Source of the DNA: JAJEFO01 sp965208685
GTDB lineage: Bacteria > Pseudomonadota > Alphaproteobacteria > Rhodobacterales > Rhodobacteraceae
Assembly (NCBI GenBank): GCA_965208685.1
Contig: CBDBPL010000007.1
Span: forward strand, 248,001 to 312,000
Direction of reading: 5' to 3'
Length of the DNA stretch: 64,000 nt
Shown: positions 42,212 through 50,528 of the stretch, one piece after another
How positions within the stretch are numbered: the first letter of the stretch is position 1
How the letters are laid out: each line of letters opens with the position of its first letter
Notes under the pieces: model-generated
Seen by the model: only the letters and a program-made list of their open reading frames with translations
What the model was told of the DNA's origin: nothing
Databases searched by the model: none
Program-made: the position numbers and the translations under genes

Positions 42212-44758
42212 ATGACCGGTCGAGTCGAACTTCCTCCGGAGATCGGGCTGCGGCTCAGGTGGCCGCTCGCCCTGACCATTATCGGCCTGTTCGCCGAACG
42301 TGTTGCGCGCGCGTTCTGGCCGTTCTGGACCGTGCTGCTGTTCGCATGTTCGGCCCTGTTGCTAGGCATGCACGAGATTCTGCTGCTGGAAGTGGCGTGG
42401 GCGTTCGGAATCCTGGTGGCACTGGCAGCGGCGGCCACTTTCGGCATGGCCGTGCGTCGGTTCAGGTTCCCGAAGCGCAAGGAGGCACTTGACCGACTCG
42501 ATGCGACCTTGCCGGGCCGACCGATCGCGACCGTGGCTGACCGGCATGCCATCGGTGCAGGCGACGCCGGATCCGAGGTGATTTGGCAAACCCATGTCGG
42601 ACGCATGACGAAACGCCTGGATGAGGCCCGGGCGGTTGAGCCAGACCTCAGGCTTTCCCGATTTGATCTGTTCGGGCTTCGCTATGTCGCGCTGCTCTTC
42701 CTTACAGTCGGACTGTTGTTCGGGTCGTTCCTCAAGGTTGGCACCTTGGGCGAGGTCATGCTCGATGAACAGGCGCTGGCCTTGGAGTCCTCCTGGGAAG
42801 GCTGGGTGGAGCCGCCAGGCTATACCGGGCGACCAAACCTCTATCTCAACGACATAGAGCAGGCTCGGCTCACGGTTCCTGTGGGCAGCCTGGTGACGAT
42901 CCGCCTCTACGGGGGCGTCGGCGACCTGACGCTGCACGAAACCGTGTCGGGCAGAACCAAGGACGTGCCGTCTGCAAGCGATCCGTCGCAAAGCTTCAAA
43001 GTCAACCGCAATGGCGAGGTCAGGATCGACGGCCCGGGAGGCCGGGAATGGACCATGGAAGCCGAGGCGGACCTCGCGCCGGAAATAGAATTTGCCGGAC
43101 CGGTGGCGCGCAGCGATGGCGGGCGCATGGAGGCGCCCTTCATTGCCCGGGACGACTACGGGGTCGTTGGTGGGTGGATCGAGTTGATTCTCGACGAAGA
43201 GCGGGCTGACCGTCGATACGGTCTGGCGCTGGATCCCGAGCCGCGCGAACCGATCATGCTGGAACTGCCTCTGACGATTGCGGGTGACCGGTCCGAATTC
43301 ACTGAAACCGTGATCGGCGAGTTTTCGCGCCATCCGTGGGCCAATCAGCCCGTTCGAGCGCAACTGGCGGCACATGACGATGCCGGACAGCAAGGGGTGT
43401 CCGAGCCGCAGTCCGCGATCCTGCCGGGGCGTCGGTTCTTCGACCCCCTCGCCAAGGCGATCATCGAGGGGCGGCGCGACCTTCTCTGGAACAGGGAGAA
43501 TGCCGGGCGCGTGGCGCAGGTCCTTAGGTCCGTGTCCTACAAGCCGGAAGGCGTGTTCCGCTCTGCGACCGACTTCATGATGCTCCGGTTCATTGTCAGG
43601 CGTTTGGAAGCGCGGGCATCGCTGGACGGACTGGACGACTCTTCCGTCGAGGAGATCGAGGACGCGCTCTGGAACCTGGCGGTGCGGATCGAGGAAGGCG
43701 ATCTTTCGGACGCCTTGGCACGATTGCGGCGGGCAGAGGAGCGTCTCGCCGAGGCGATGGAAAGCGGCGCGAGTGACGACGAGATCGCGGACCTGATGCA
43801 GGAACTTCGAGAAGCGATCCAGGACTACCTGCGTCAGCTCGCCGAGCAGCAGGGAGAAGGGCAGAACCAGCAGTTCGCCGAGGGCGAGGCCATGGAGATT
43901 GGCCCCCAGGAACTGGATGCTCTCCTCGACCGGCTGCAGGAACTGATGGAACAAGGGCGCATGGCCGAGGCAGCGCAGCTCTTAGAGCAGTTGCGCAGGA
44001 TGATGGAGAACAGCCTAGCCGCTCGCGGCCAGCCGTCGCCTGGACAGCAGGCAATGGAAGGTTTGGCCGAAACCCTGCGCGAGCAGCAAGGGTTGTCGGA
44101 CGAGGCGTTTCGCGATTTGCAGGAACAACGTGGCGGCGGCCAGGCGGGTCGGTCCCTTGGCAACCTCGGGCGGGAAGGAAGCGACGGCGAAGGACTGCGT
44201 CATGGCCAGGGCGGGCAGCAAGGCCAGGGCGGACAGCAGGGCCAGCAGCAGGGGGGTGGCGAGGGCAGCCTTGCAGACCGTCAGCAGGCGTTGCGACAGG
44301 AGCTCAACCGGCAGATGCAGAACCTTCCTGGCGTCGGCACGCCGGGAGGAGACGCCGCCCGCGAATCGCTCGGCAGAGCCGGAGACGCGATGGACCTCGC
44401 GGAAGAGGATCTCCGGAACGAGGATTTCGCCGGTGCGCTGGAAGACCAGGCCGACGCAATCGAGGCCTTGCGCGAAGGGATGCGCAATCTGGCAGACCAA
44501 ATGGCGCAGCAGGGGCAGAATCAGGCTGGCCAGCAGGGGGCTGGCAACGGCTGGAACAATACCGGCGCCAACCGCGATCCCTTGGGACGTGACGCCGGAG
44601 GCGGGAGTCGGTTCGGAACCGACGAGCATTTGCTGCAGGGCGATGACCTCCAGCGAAGGGCTCGCGAGATTCTGGACGAACTGCGCCGCCGCTCTGGCGA
44701 GATGGAACGCTCAGAAGAGGAACGTGACTACCTGCGGCGCTTGCTGGAGCGGTTCTGA
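42212..44758 (+). CDS. TIGR02302/DUF4175 family membrane protein
   Basis: 848 residues from ATG 42212 (AGGA upstream; ATG 42164 is an in-frame alternative). Two N-terminal hydrophobic hairpins (about residues 18-80 and 160-185) are followed by a large presumably periplasmic region with GWVEPPGYTGRPNLYLNDIE. A long helical part holds repeated Glu/Gln/Met-rich heptads and a low-complexity Gly-Gln tract (GQQGQGGQQGQQQGGG) near residue 680. Function unknown; the family regularly follows lysA in alphaproteobacteria. Confidence 0.85.
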   Translation: MTGRVELPPEIGLRLRWPLALTIIGLFAERVARAFWPFWTVLLFACSALLLGMHEILLLEVAWAFGILVALAAAATFGMAVRRFRFPKRKEALDRLDATLPGRPIATVADRHAIGAGDAGSEVIWQTHVGRMTKRLDEARAVEPDLRLSRFDLFGLRYVALLFLTVGLLFGSFLKVGTLGEVMLDEQALALESSWEGWVEPPGYTGRPNLYLNDIEQARLTVPVGSLVTIRLYGGVGDLTLHETVSGRTKDVPSASDPSQSFKVNRNGEVRIDGPGGREWTMEAEADLAPEIEFAGPVARSDGGRMEAPFIARDDYGVVGGWIELILDEERADRRYGLALDPEPREPIMLELPLTIAGDRSEFTETVIGEFSRHPWANQPVRAQLAAHDDAGQQGVSEPQSAILPGRRFFDPLAKAIIEGRRDLLWNRENAGRVAQVLRSVSYKPEGVFRSATDFMMLRFIVRRLEARASLDGLDDSSVEEIEDALWNLAVRIEEGDLSDALARLRRAEERLAEAMESGASDDEIADLMQELREAIQDYLRQLAEQQGEGQNQQFAEGEAMEIGPQELDALLDRLQELMEQGRMAEAAQLLEQLRRMMENSLAARGQPSPGQQAMEGLAETLREQQGLSDEAFRDLQEQRGGGQAGRSLGNLGREGSDGEGLRHGQGGQQGQGGQQGQQQGGGEGSLADRQQALRQELNRQMQNLPGVGTPGGDAARESLGRAGDAMDLAEEDLRNEDFAGALEDQADAIEALREGMRNLADQMAQQGQNQAGQQGAGNGWNNTGANRDPLGRDAGGGSRFGTDEHLLQGDDLQRRAREILDELRRRSGEMERSEEERDYLRRLLERF

Positions 44759-44808
44759 CCCGTCCGCGACCGTACGGTCTTTGGCGCATGTGCAGGGAGA
44801 TTCGCTTG

Positions 44809-44830
44809 GGCTCGTCTGCGCAAACGAGCC
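44809..44830. terminator. Hairpin between converging genes
   Basis: GGCTCGT-CTGCGCAA-ACGAGCC, a perfect 7-bp stem in the 124-base gap between TIGR02302 and the converging zinc-ribbon pseudogene. Confidence 0.5.
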
Positions 44831-44882
44831 TGAACCAGAGCCGGACGCGGTCAGGGACGCGATGCGAAACCCGGTTTCCGTG

Positions 44883-45544
44883 TCATCTGCCAAGCACTCC
44901 GTTCAGCCAGCCCAGGAACGCGTTTGCGGTTTCCAGGTAGGACTGGAGCGGACCTTCGGTATTGGGATAGGTATGCGAAATCGCTGGCGCTCGCAGGTAG
45001 ATCGCGACCAGGAGCCCGACCAAGGCAGCCATCATGAGCATCAGGAGCAGGACAGCGCGAACCCAGCCATTGCGTCCCTTTTCGGGGACCGACCTCCCCG
45101 AGGCCTTCCGGCGCCTGTCCGAAGCCGCATCGCCGGATGCTGGCTGAACTTCGTCGGGAGAACTCCCGTCGGACCCAGACGCCTGCGTGCGCCGCAGCGA
45201 GAGTTCGCGTTCGGCTTCTTCCTTCAGGACTTGGAGCGCGGCACGGTCGATGGTGAGCGCATGCATCGCATCCAGGTCGTGCCTGCCTGCTTCCGCGCTT
45301 GAATGAGAATGGTCACCGGGCCCCGGGTCCGGATCATCCGTCCGGGCGCCATCCCTTTCTGCGCTCCTGGCCGAATCCTGCGCAAGGTTCACGGGCTCGC
45401 TCCCGGTCCCTGGGTCCTGTGCAGCGCGGCGGCTTCGAGCCCGGCGAGTTCGCGGTCCGAGCGCACCAATTCCTGGCCATGCGCCGCGATCAAGGCGTCT
45501 TCCGGCACGCACTCGGAACTGAAGCTGGGGCACGTCAGCTGCAT
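44883..45544 (-). pseudogene. MJ0042-type zinc-ribbon/TM protein, frameshifted and cysteine-depleted
   Basis: ATG 45544 (AGGAG upstream) opens a 51-codon frame, MQLTCPSFSSECVPEDALIA onward, aligned like an N-terminal zinc ribbon. Only the first of the four ligand cysteines remains: CPSF replaces CPxC and LVRSDRE stands where VCxxCG is expected. This frame stops at 45389. The rest, in another frame from a GTGA overlap at 45392, encodes a charged linker and one membrane segment (WVRAVLLLMLMMAALVGLLV) plus a C-terminal periplasmic tail. The simplest reading is a decayed gene; a two-cistron arrangement is less likely. Confidence 0.65.
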
Positions 45545-45971
45545 GGAGGAAGCTCCTGGAGCGAGGAATTGAACCAGCGCCGGGTTCGCATGGCCAGATT
45601 CTCCAATGGGTCAACTCCGCCCGTTCGGGAGACCGTGTCCGCATTGTAGTCTTGCCCTCAGATGCGTTCAACCGGCGCCACGACTGTACCGTTTGCTGGA
45701 GTCATGCTCGGGCCAGTCTGCGACGCGTCCGTCCGGTCCCTGCGGCCTGTCGGGTCGAACGAAGCCGAAGGCAAGGCCAATCCTCAATGCCCGGTTGACC
45801 GAACCGGATGGCGGGAGCGCGAGGGTGTCTCATGAGGGACTCGGCAGGCGCCATTGCAGCCCGGTCCAGGCGGCGTCATCATGCACCCGACGGGGCCGGG
45901 GCGCATCGGTTCCGGAAGAATGCGCCGGAACACGAAGAACCGGCCCGGCAAACGAGGACGGCGGTGTCTGC
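45545..45971. other. Intergenic region; no ftsE/ftsX seen
   Basis: About 430 bases between the zinc-ribbon pseudogene and plsC. Frames here lack domains. In related genomes, as I recall, a zinc-ribbon gene and plsC flank ftsE and ftsX; neither gene nor a recognisable remnant is present here. Confidence 0.5.
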
Positions 45972-46694
45972 ATGATGTTGCAATGGGTGAGATCGCTTGC
46001 ATTCAGCTCCTTCATGTACGCAGCAATGTTTGGATACGCGTTCTTCTTCTTTCCTTTTGCGGTCTTCAGTCAGGAATGGGCATATCGCGCTTGCAACGCT
46101 TGGTGCTCCCTTGTTATCCGGACAGCGCGCCGGATGGTCGCTCTCAATGTCGAAATCAGGGGCGAACCGCCGGTTGGCGACGTCTTGATCGCCGCGAAAC
46201 ACCAGTCATTCTTCGACATCATCGTCATCTTCCATTCCGTTCGTCGAGCAAGGTTCATCATGAAGCGCGAGCTGATGTTCGCACCTGTTCTTGGGCAATA
46301 CGCGCTGCGCATTGGTTGCATCCCGGTAGCTCGCGGCCGGCGCAGAGACGCAATCCGCAGCATGAAGCGCAGGGTCAGCAGACAGGGCTCCGACATGGGC
46401 CAGTTGATCATCTATCCGCAGGGAACACGCGTGGCGCCTGGTGCCTGGAAGCCCTACAAGGTCGGCACGGGTGTTCTGTACGAGCAGCTTGGCAAGCCCT
46501 GCGTGCCGGTCGCCACCAATGTCGGGTATTTCTGGCCGAAACGAAAGGTCCTTCGCAAACCGGGCACGGCAGTGGTCGAGTTTCTTGATCCGATTCCGCC
46601 GGGACTGTCCGTGACGGAATTCATGGAAACGCTGGAGGAACGCGTCGAGGCCCGCTCGGGCGCGCTCCTCGACGAGGCCCGAGAAGCAAGCTGA
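45972..46694 (+). CDS. plsC: 1-acyl-sn-glycerol-3-phosphate acyltransferase
   Basis: 240-residue membrane-bound acyltransferase making phosphatidic acid from lysophosphatidic acid. An N-terminal membrane helix (about residues 8-30) precedes the catalytic HxxxxD motif in AAKHQSFFDIIVIF, and the acceptor motif reads IIYPQGTRVAPG, with Gln in place of the usual Glu of EGTR. Length is normal. ATG 45972 is followed by a second ATG; GAGGACGG lies upstream. Confidence 0.9.
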   Translation: MMLQWVRSLAFSSFMYAAMFGYAFFFFPFAVFSQEWAYRACNAWCSLVIRTARRMVALNVEIRGEPPVGDVLIAAKHQSFFDIIVIFHSVRRARFIMKRELMFAPVLGQYALRIGCIPVARGRRRDAIRSMKRRVSRQGSDMGQLIIYPQGTRVAPGAWKPYKVGTGVLYEQLGKPCVPVATNVGYFWPKRKVLRKPGTAVVEFLDPIPPGLSVTEFMETLEERVEARSGALLDEAREAS

Positions 46695-46787
46695 GGTCGC
46701 ATTCGGACCGCCTCGTCATGCCCTTCCCGAACGGGGAATGTCATTGCCTTGGCGAACGGAACGGCAAAGTGACCCGGATGTCGAAGC

Positions 46788-46816
46788 TTGCGGTTTGTGA
46801 CCCGCGGCCCTTATAT
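46788..46816 (+). promoter_or_regulatory. Sigma-70-type promoter of accA
   Basis: TTGCGG - 17 bases - TTATAT, ending 22 bases before the accA start. Spacing is ideal and both hexamers match 4-5 of 6 consensus positions, in an otherwise GC-rich gap. The predicted leader is about 15 bases. Confidence 0.55.
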
Positions 46817-46838
46817 TGCGAGCTGAGAAAGGGCAGGC

Positions 46839-47798
46839 ATGAACTATCTCGAGTTTGAAAAGCCTCTCGCGGAAATCGAAGGCAAGGCGGAAGAGCTGCG
46901 CGCAATGGCGCGCTCGAATTCCGGGATGGACATCAAGAAGGAAGCGAACCAGCTGGATTCGAAGGCAAAGTCGCTTCTGGCAGATCTCTACAAGAACCTG
47001 TCCCCTTGGAGAAAGTGCCAGGTCGCGCGCCATCCCGACCGGCCTCACTGCACTGACTACATCGAGTCCCTGTTCACCGAGTACACACCCTTGGCGGGCG
47101 ACCGGAACTTTGCGGATGACCAGGCGGTGATTGGCGGGCTGGCTCGACTGAACGACCGCCCCTTGATGGTGATCGGGCATGAGAAGGGCAAGAACACGCA
47201 GGCCCGCATAGAGCGCAATTTTGGCATGGCGCGTCCCGAGGGCTACAGGAAGGCCGTACGACTCATGGACCTGGCGGACCGGTTCAACGTGCCCGTGGTG
47301 ACCCTCATCGACACGCCGGGCGCCTACCCCGGCAAGGGCGCGGAGGAGAGAGGCCAGTCTGAGGCAATCGCGCGGGCGACGGAAAAGTGCCTGAAGATCG
47401 GCGTCCCGCTCGTGAGCATGGTGATTGGCGAAGGCGGTTCTGGCGGGGCGGTGGCAATTGCGACCGCTAATCGCGTCGCGATGCTGGAGCATTCGGTCTA
47501 TTCGGTGATTTCTCCCGAGGGTTGTGCGTCAATTCTCTGGAAGGATGCCGAAAAGATGCGGGAAGCGGCCGAGGCCCTGAGGTTGACGGCTCAGGACCTG
47601 CACCGCCTCGGCGTGATCGACCAGATTGTCCGCGAACCGGTTGGGGGCGCGCATCGGAACATGGGGGCGACCACAAAGTCCGTGGGGAAGTGCATCGAGA
47701 AGTTCCTGGAGCAGCTGTCTGGGATGGCGCGCAAGGAGCTGATCGAGGAGCGGCGGTCGAAGTTCCTCTCGATGGGACAGGGCAGCCTGGCCGCATAG
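46839..47798 (+). CDS. accA: Acetyl-CoA carboxylase carboxyltransferase subunit alpha
   Basis: 319 residues. It forms the alpha2-beta2 carboxyltransferase that moves CO2 from carboxybiotin to acetyl-CoA, giving malonyl-CoA for fatty-acid synthesis. Diagnostic segments: MNYLEFEKPLAEIEGKAEEL, RPLMVIGHEKGKNT, TLIDTPGAYPGKGAEERGQS and GEGGSGGAVAIATANRVAML. Standard length. It stands alone with its own promoter, next to plsC, a lipid-synthesis neighbour. Confidence 0.97.
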   Translation: MNYLEFEKPLAEIEGKAEELRAMARSNSGMDIKKEANQLDSKAKSLLADLYKNLSPWRKCQVARHPDRPHCTDYIESLFTEYTPLAGDRNFADDQAVIGGLARLNDRPLMVIGHEKGKNTQARIERNFGMARPEGYRKAVRLMDLADRFNVPVVTLIDTPGAYPGKGAEERGQSEAIARATEKCLKIGVPLVSMVIGEGGSGGAVAIATANRVAMLEHSVYSVISPEGCASILWKDAEKMREAAEALRLTAQDLHRLGVIDQIVREPVGGAHRNMGATTKSVGKCIEKFLEQLSGMARKELIEERRSKFLSMGQGSLAA

Positions 47799-48018
47799 GC
47801 CGTGATCGCGTTCTGCAATTCAAGATGACCGAGAGTGCGGCAGGTGCCGCTCGCGCCGCTCCGGCGTGCAGCGGATGTCGCGGTCGCGGTGCACGGGATT
47901 TCGGACGGCCGTCAAGAAGCCGTGCTTGGCGGCTGGGTGGTCCACTCGTCGCTTCGCCATCCCGAGCGAGCAGGCGTTGTGCTGGCCGGGACAACGGGAT
48001 TGCCCGCCCGGGCCCGGC

Positions 48019-49872
48019 CTATCCGTCCCGCAGGATCTCGCGTATCCGGTTGCCGAGCTCCTGTTCCCAAGGGCCGCGCATTTCCTTGACCCGTGCCACG
48101 TACGCGTCGTTCTTCTCCAGCGGGAGCGCCGGATCGTAAGAGTCCGCGACTTCCAGCATTGCGCGGTGGTCCAGGTCGTTGAATGCTTCGACCATCTTTC
48201 GGGACTTTGCCCGAGGTATGCCAAGCGCCTCGTAAGCGGAACGCCCGACCCTGAGTGAACTGTCATAGGTTTCGCGGATTATGTCCCTGCATCCGACCGC
48301 CCAGAGGTCGTACACGTGGTGGCGGTTCCGGGCGCTTGCGATGACGTGAAGATCCGGAAAGTTCTGGACCGCGTATTCCGCCAGCTGCGTTACGCTGTCC
48401 ACGTCGTCGATCGCGATCACCAGGACCCTTGCCCGGTCAATGCCGGCAGCCTTCAGGAGATCCGGACGGGTTGCATCCCCGAAATGCACACGCGCCCCGA
48501 GCCTTCTCAACATGTCGATCTGCTTGGAGTCGTAGTCGATGACGGTCGTCTTGTAGCCTGCCGCAAGGAGCATTCGGTCAACAATTGTGCCAATCCGGCC
48601 ATAGCCGGCGATGATGATCTCGCCGGGTTCCTCGATCTCGTCCTCGTCGCGCACTTCCTCGTTGATGAAGTGGTCGGTGATCACCCGTTCATGGACGATG
48701 AAGAGCAAGGGAGTCAGCAGCATCGACATGGCAATCACGAGAAGCAGCTGGTCGGCGATTGCGGTCGGCAGAACGGCATTGGCAACCGAAAAGGAAAGCA
48801 GCACGAACCCGAATTCGCCGGCCTGGGAGAGGGCCATTGCAAGAAGCCAGCGATCCGGTCCCCTGAGCCCGAATGCCGTGCCAAGCAGAAAGAGGATCGC
48901 GCCCTTGATCGCGATCAGGCCCAGCGTCAGGCCTATCGTGACCACAAGGCTTTCCCACAGGAGCGCGAAGTTGATGCCAGCCCCAACCGTAATGAAGAAG
49001 AGGCCGAGGAGTAGTCCGCGGAACGGATCTATGTCGCTCTCGAGTTCGTGGCGGTACTCGCTGTTGGCAAGCACGACGCCCGCGATGAACGCGCCGAGCG
49101 CGGGCGAAAGGCCGACAAGCACCATCAGGAGCGCGATGGTCACGACGATGGCAAGGGCGGTTGCCACGAAGATCTCGCGGAGGCCCGTGACCGCAATGAA
49201 CCGGAGCGCGGGACGCGTCAGGTAGTTTCCGCCGAGAATCACGATGCCTACGGCACTCAACGTTACTACGGCAGTCTGCAGACCGTTCATCCCTTCCACG
49301 AGGCTCAACGACGGACCGTGACCTTCCGCGCCTGAAGTTGCCGCGAATCCCGCCAGTTCGGGAATCGCCAACAAGGGCACAACCGCCAGGATCGGGATGA
49401 CGGCCACATCCTGGGTCAGTAGGACAAGTAGACCGGATTCACCGCCCGAGCTCTTCAGCAGCCCCTTTTCGGTGAGCGTTTGCAGCGTGATTGCCGTCGA
49501 GGAGAGCGCCAGCACAAGACCGATTGCAACCGACACGTTCCAAGGTTGTCCCAGCACGTTGGCCAGGCTCGCCACGACGGCAGTCGTCAGAAGTATCTGG
49601 CCGCCGCCCATCCCTAGCAACTTGAGCCGCATCTGCCACAGGTATCTCGGCTCCAGCTCAAGCCCGATGAGAAAAAGCATCATGACGACGCCAAGTTCGG
49701 CAACCTGCTGGACTGCATGCACGTCGACATCCAGCAGCGCCAGAACCGGGCTGATCGCGACGCCCGCAGCGAGGTAGCCGAGAACCGAACCCATTCCGAG
49801 GCGCGTGGCAATTGGGACGGACACGACGCCGGCGATCAGGAAGATGAAGGCAAGAAGCAGGATGTCGGTCAT
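48019..49872 (-). CDS. Monovalent cation:proton antiporter-2 (KefB/KefC-like)
   Basis: 617 residues. About twelve membrane segments of the Na+/H+ exchanger fold (MTDILLLAFIFLIAGVVSVP to about residue 390), including LALSSTAITLQTL and GVVMMLFLIGLELEPR. An acidic linker and a Rossmann RCK domain follow, with the NAD-binding motif EIIIAGYGRIGTIVDRML. It likely mediates K+ efflux or K+/H+ exchange under electrophile or pH stress. No KefF/KefG-like partner is adjacent. ATG 49872 is preferred over an upstream 29-residue extension. Confidence 0.92.
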   Translation of the reverse strand: MTDILLLAFIFLIAGVVSVPIATRLGMGSVLGYLAAGVAISPVLALLDVDVHAVQQVAELGVVMMLFLIGLELEPRYLWQMRLKLLGMGGGQILLTTAVVASLANVLGQPWNVSVAIGLVLALSSTAITLQTLTEKGLLKSSGGESGLLVLLTQDVAVIPILAVVPLLAIPELAGFAATSGAEGHGPSLSLVEGMNGLQTAVVTLSAVGIVILGGNYLTRPALRFIAVTGLREIFVATALAIVVTIALLMVLVGLSPALGAFIAGVVLANSEYRHELESDIDPFRGLLLGLFFITVGAGINFALLWESLVVTIGLTLGLIAIKGAILFLLGTAFGLRGPDRWLLAMALSQAGEFGFVLLSFSVANAVLPTAIADQLLLVIAMSMLLTPLLFIVHERVITDHFINEEVRDEDEIEEPGEIIIAGYGRIGTIVDRMLLAAGYKTTVIDYDSKQIDMLRRLGARVHFGDATRPDLLKAAGIDRARVLVIAIDDVDSVTQLAEYAVQNFPDLHVIASARNRHHVYDLWAVGCRDIIRETYDSSLRVGRSAYEALGIPRAKSRKMVEAFNDLDHRAMLEVADSYDPALPLEKNDAYVARVKEMRGPWEQELGNRIREILRDG

Positions 49873-49967
49873 GAAACTTAATTGCAGGGTTCCGCGTGCC
49901 CTGAAAAGGCGAAAGCTTGCGGCACAAGAAGAATCTTTCGGGTTCCGCGCCCGGGACAAGGCTTTTT

Positions 49968-49996
49968 TTGCTTTCCTGAATGCCAGTCTTTGCTAT
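49968..49996 (+). promoter_or_regulatory. Sigma-70-type promoter of coxSLM
   Basis: TTGCTT - 17 bases - TGCTAT, about 50 bases upstream of the coxS-type start and followed by a strong ribosome site (TAGGAGGATCAAG). Good spacing; the -10 matches 4 of 6 positions. Confidence 0.5.
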
Positions 49997-50045
49997 CGTT
50001 CAGGCATGTCCCGGCGACCCGAAGTGATTTCCTAGGAGGATCAAG

Positions 50046-50516
50046 ATGAGCACAGTCTCCATGACGGTGAACGGCAAGGCCGTATCCGCCGATGTCGAGG
50101 ACCGCACGCTCCTTGTCGACTACATACGCGAGCACCTGCGCCTGACCGGCACGCATGTCGGATGCGACACAAGCCAGTGCGGCACATGCGTGGTTCACGT
50201 GGAGGGCAAGGCGGTGAAGTCCTGCACCATGCTGGCCGCCGCCGCCGAAGGCGCGGCAGTCACGACCATCGAGGGCGTGGCGAACGGCGACCTGCACCCG
50301 ATGCAGAAGGCATTCAATGACAATCACGGGCTTCAGTGCGGCTTTTGCACGCCGGGCATGATCATGAGCGGAATCGACATGGTCAATCGCTACAAGGCTG
50401 AGGGAAGGACGCTCGACGAAGCCGCGATCCGCCACGAGCTTGAAGGCAATATCTGCCGATGCACCGGCTACCACAACATCGTGAAGTCGATTGCGCAAGC
50501 CGCCAGCGAGATGTGA
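50046..50516 (+). CDS. coxS: (2Fe-2S) subunit of a CO-dehydrogenase/xanthine-dehydrogenase-family hydroxylase
   Basis: 156 residues with two [2Fe-2S] clusters. The plant-ferredoxin-type cluster is bound by CDTSQCGTCVVHVEGKAVKSC (spaced cysteines, residues about 39-60); the second by QCGFCTPGMIM and ICRCTGYHNIV. It passes electrons from the molybdenum subunit to the FAD subunit. AGGAGGATCAAG gives a strong ribosome site. The first gene of the S-L-M set. Confidence 0.92.
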   Translation: MSTVSMTVNGKAVSADVEDRTLLVDYIREHLRLTGTHVGCDTSQCGTCVVHVEGKAVKSCTMLAAAAEGAAVTTIEGVANGDLHPMQKAFNDNHGLQCGFCTPGMIMSGIDMVNRYKAEGRTLDEAAIRHELEGNICRCTGYHNIVKSIAQAASEM

Positions 50517-50528
50517 GGAGGGCGACAG

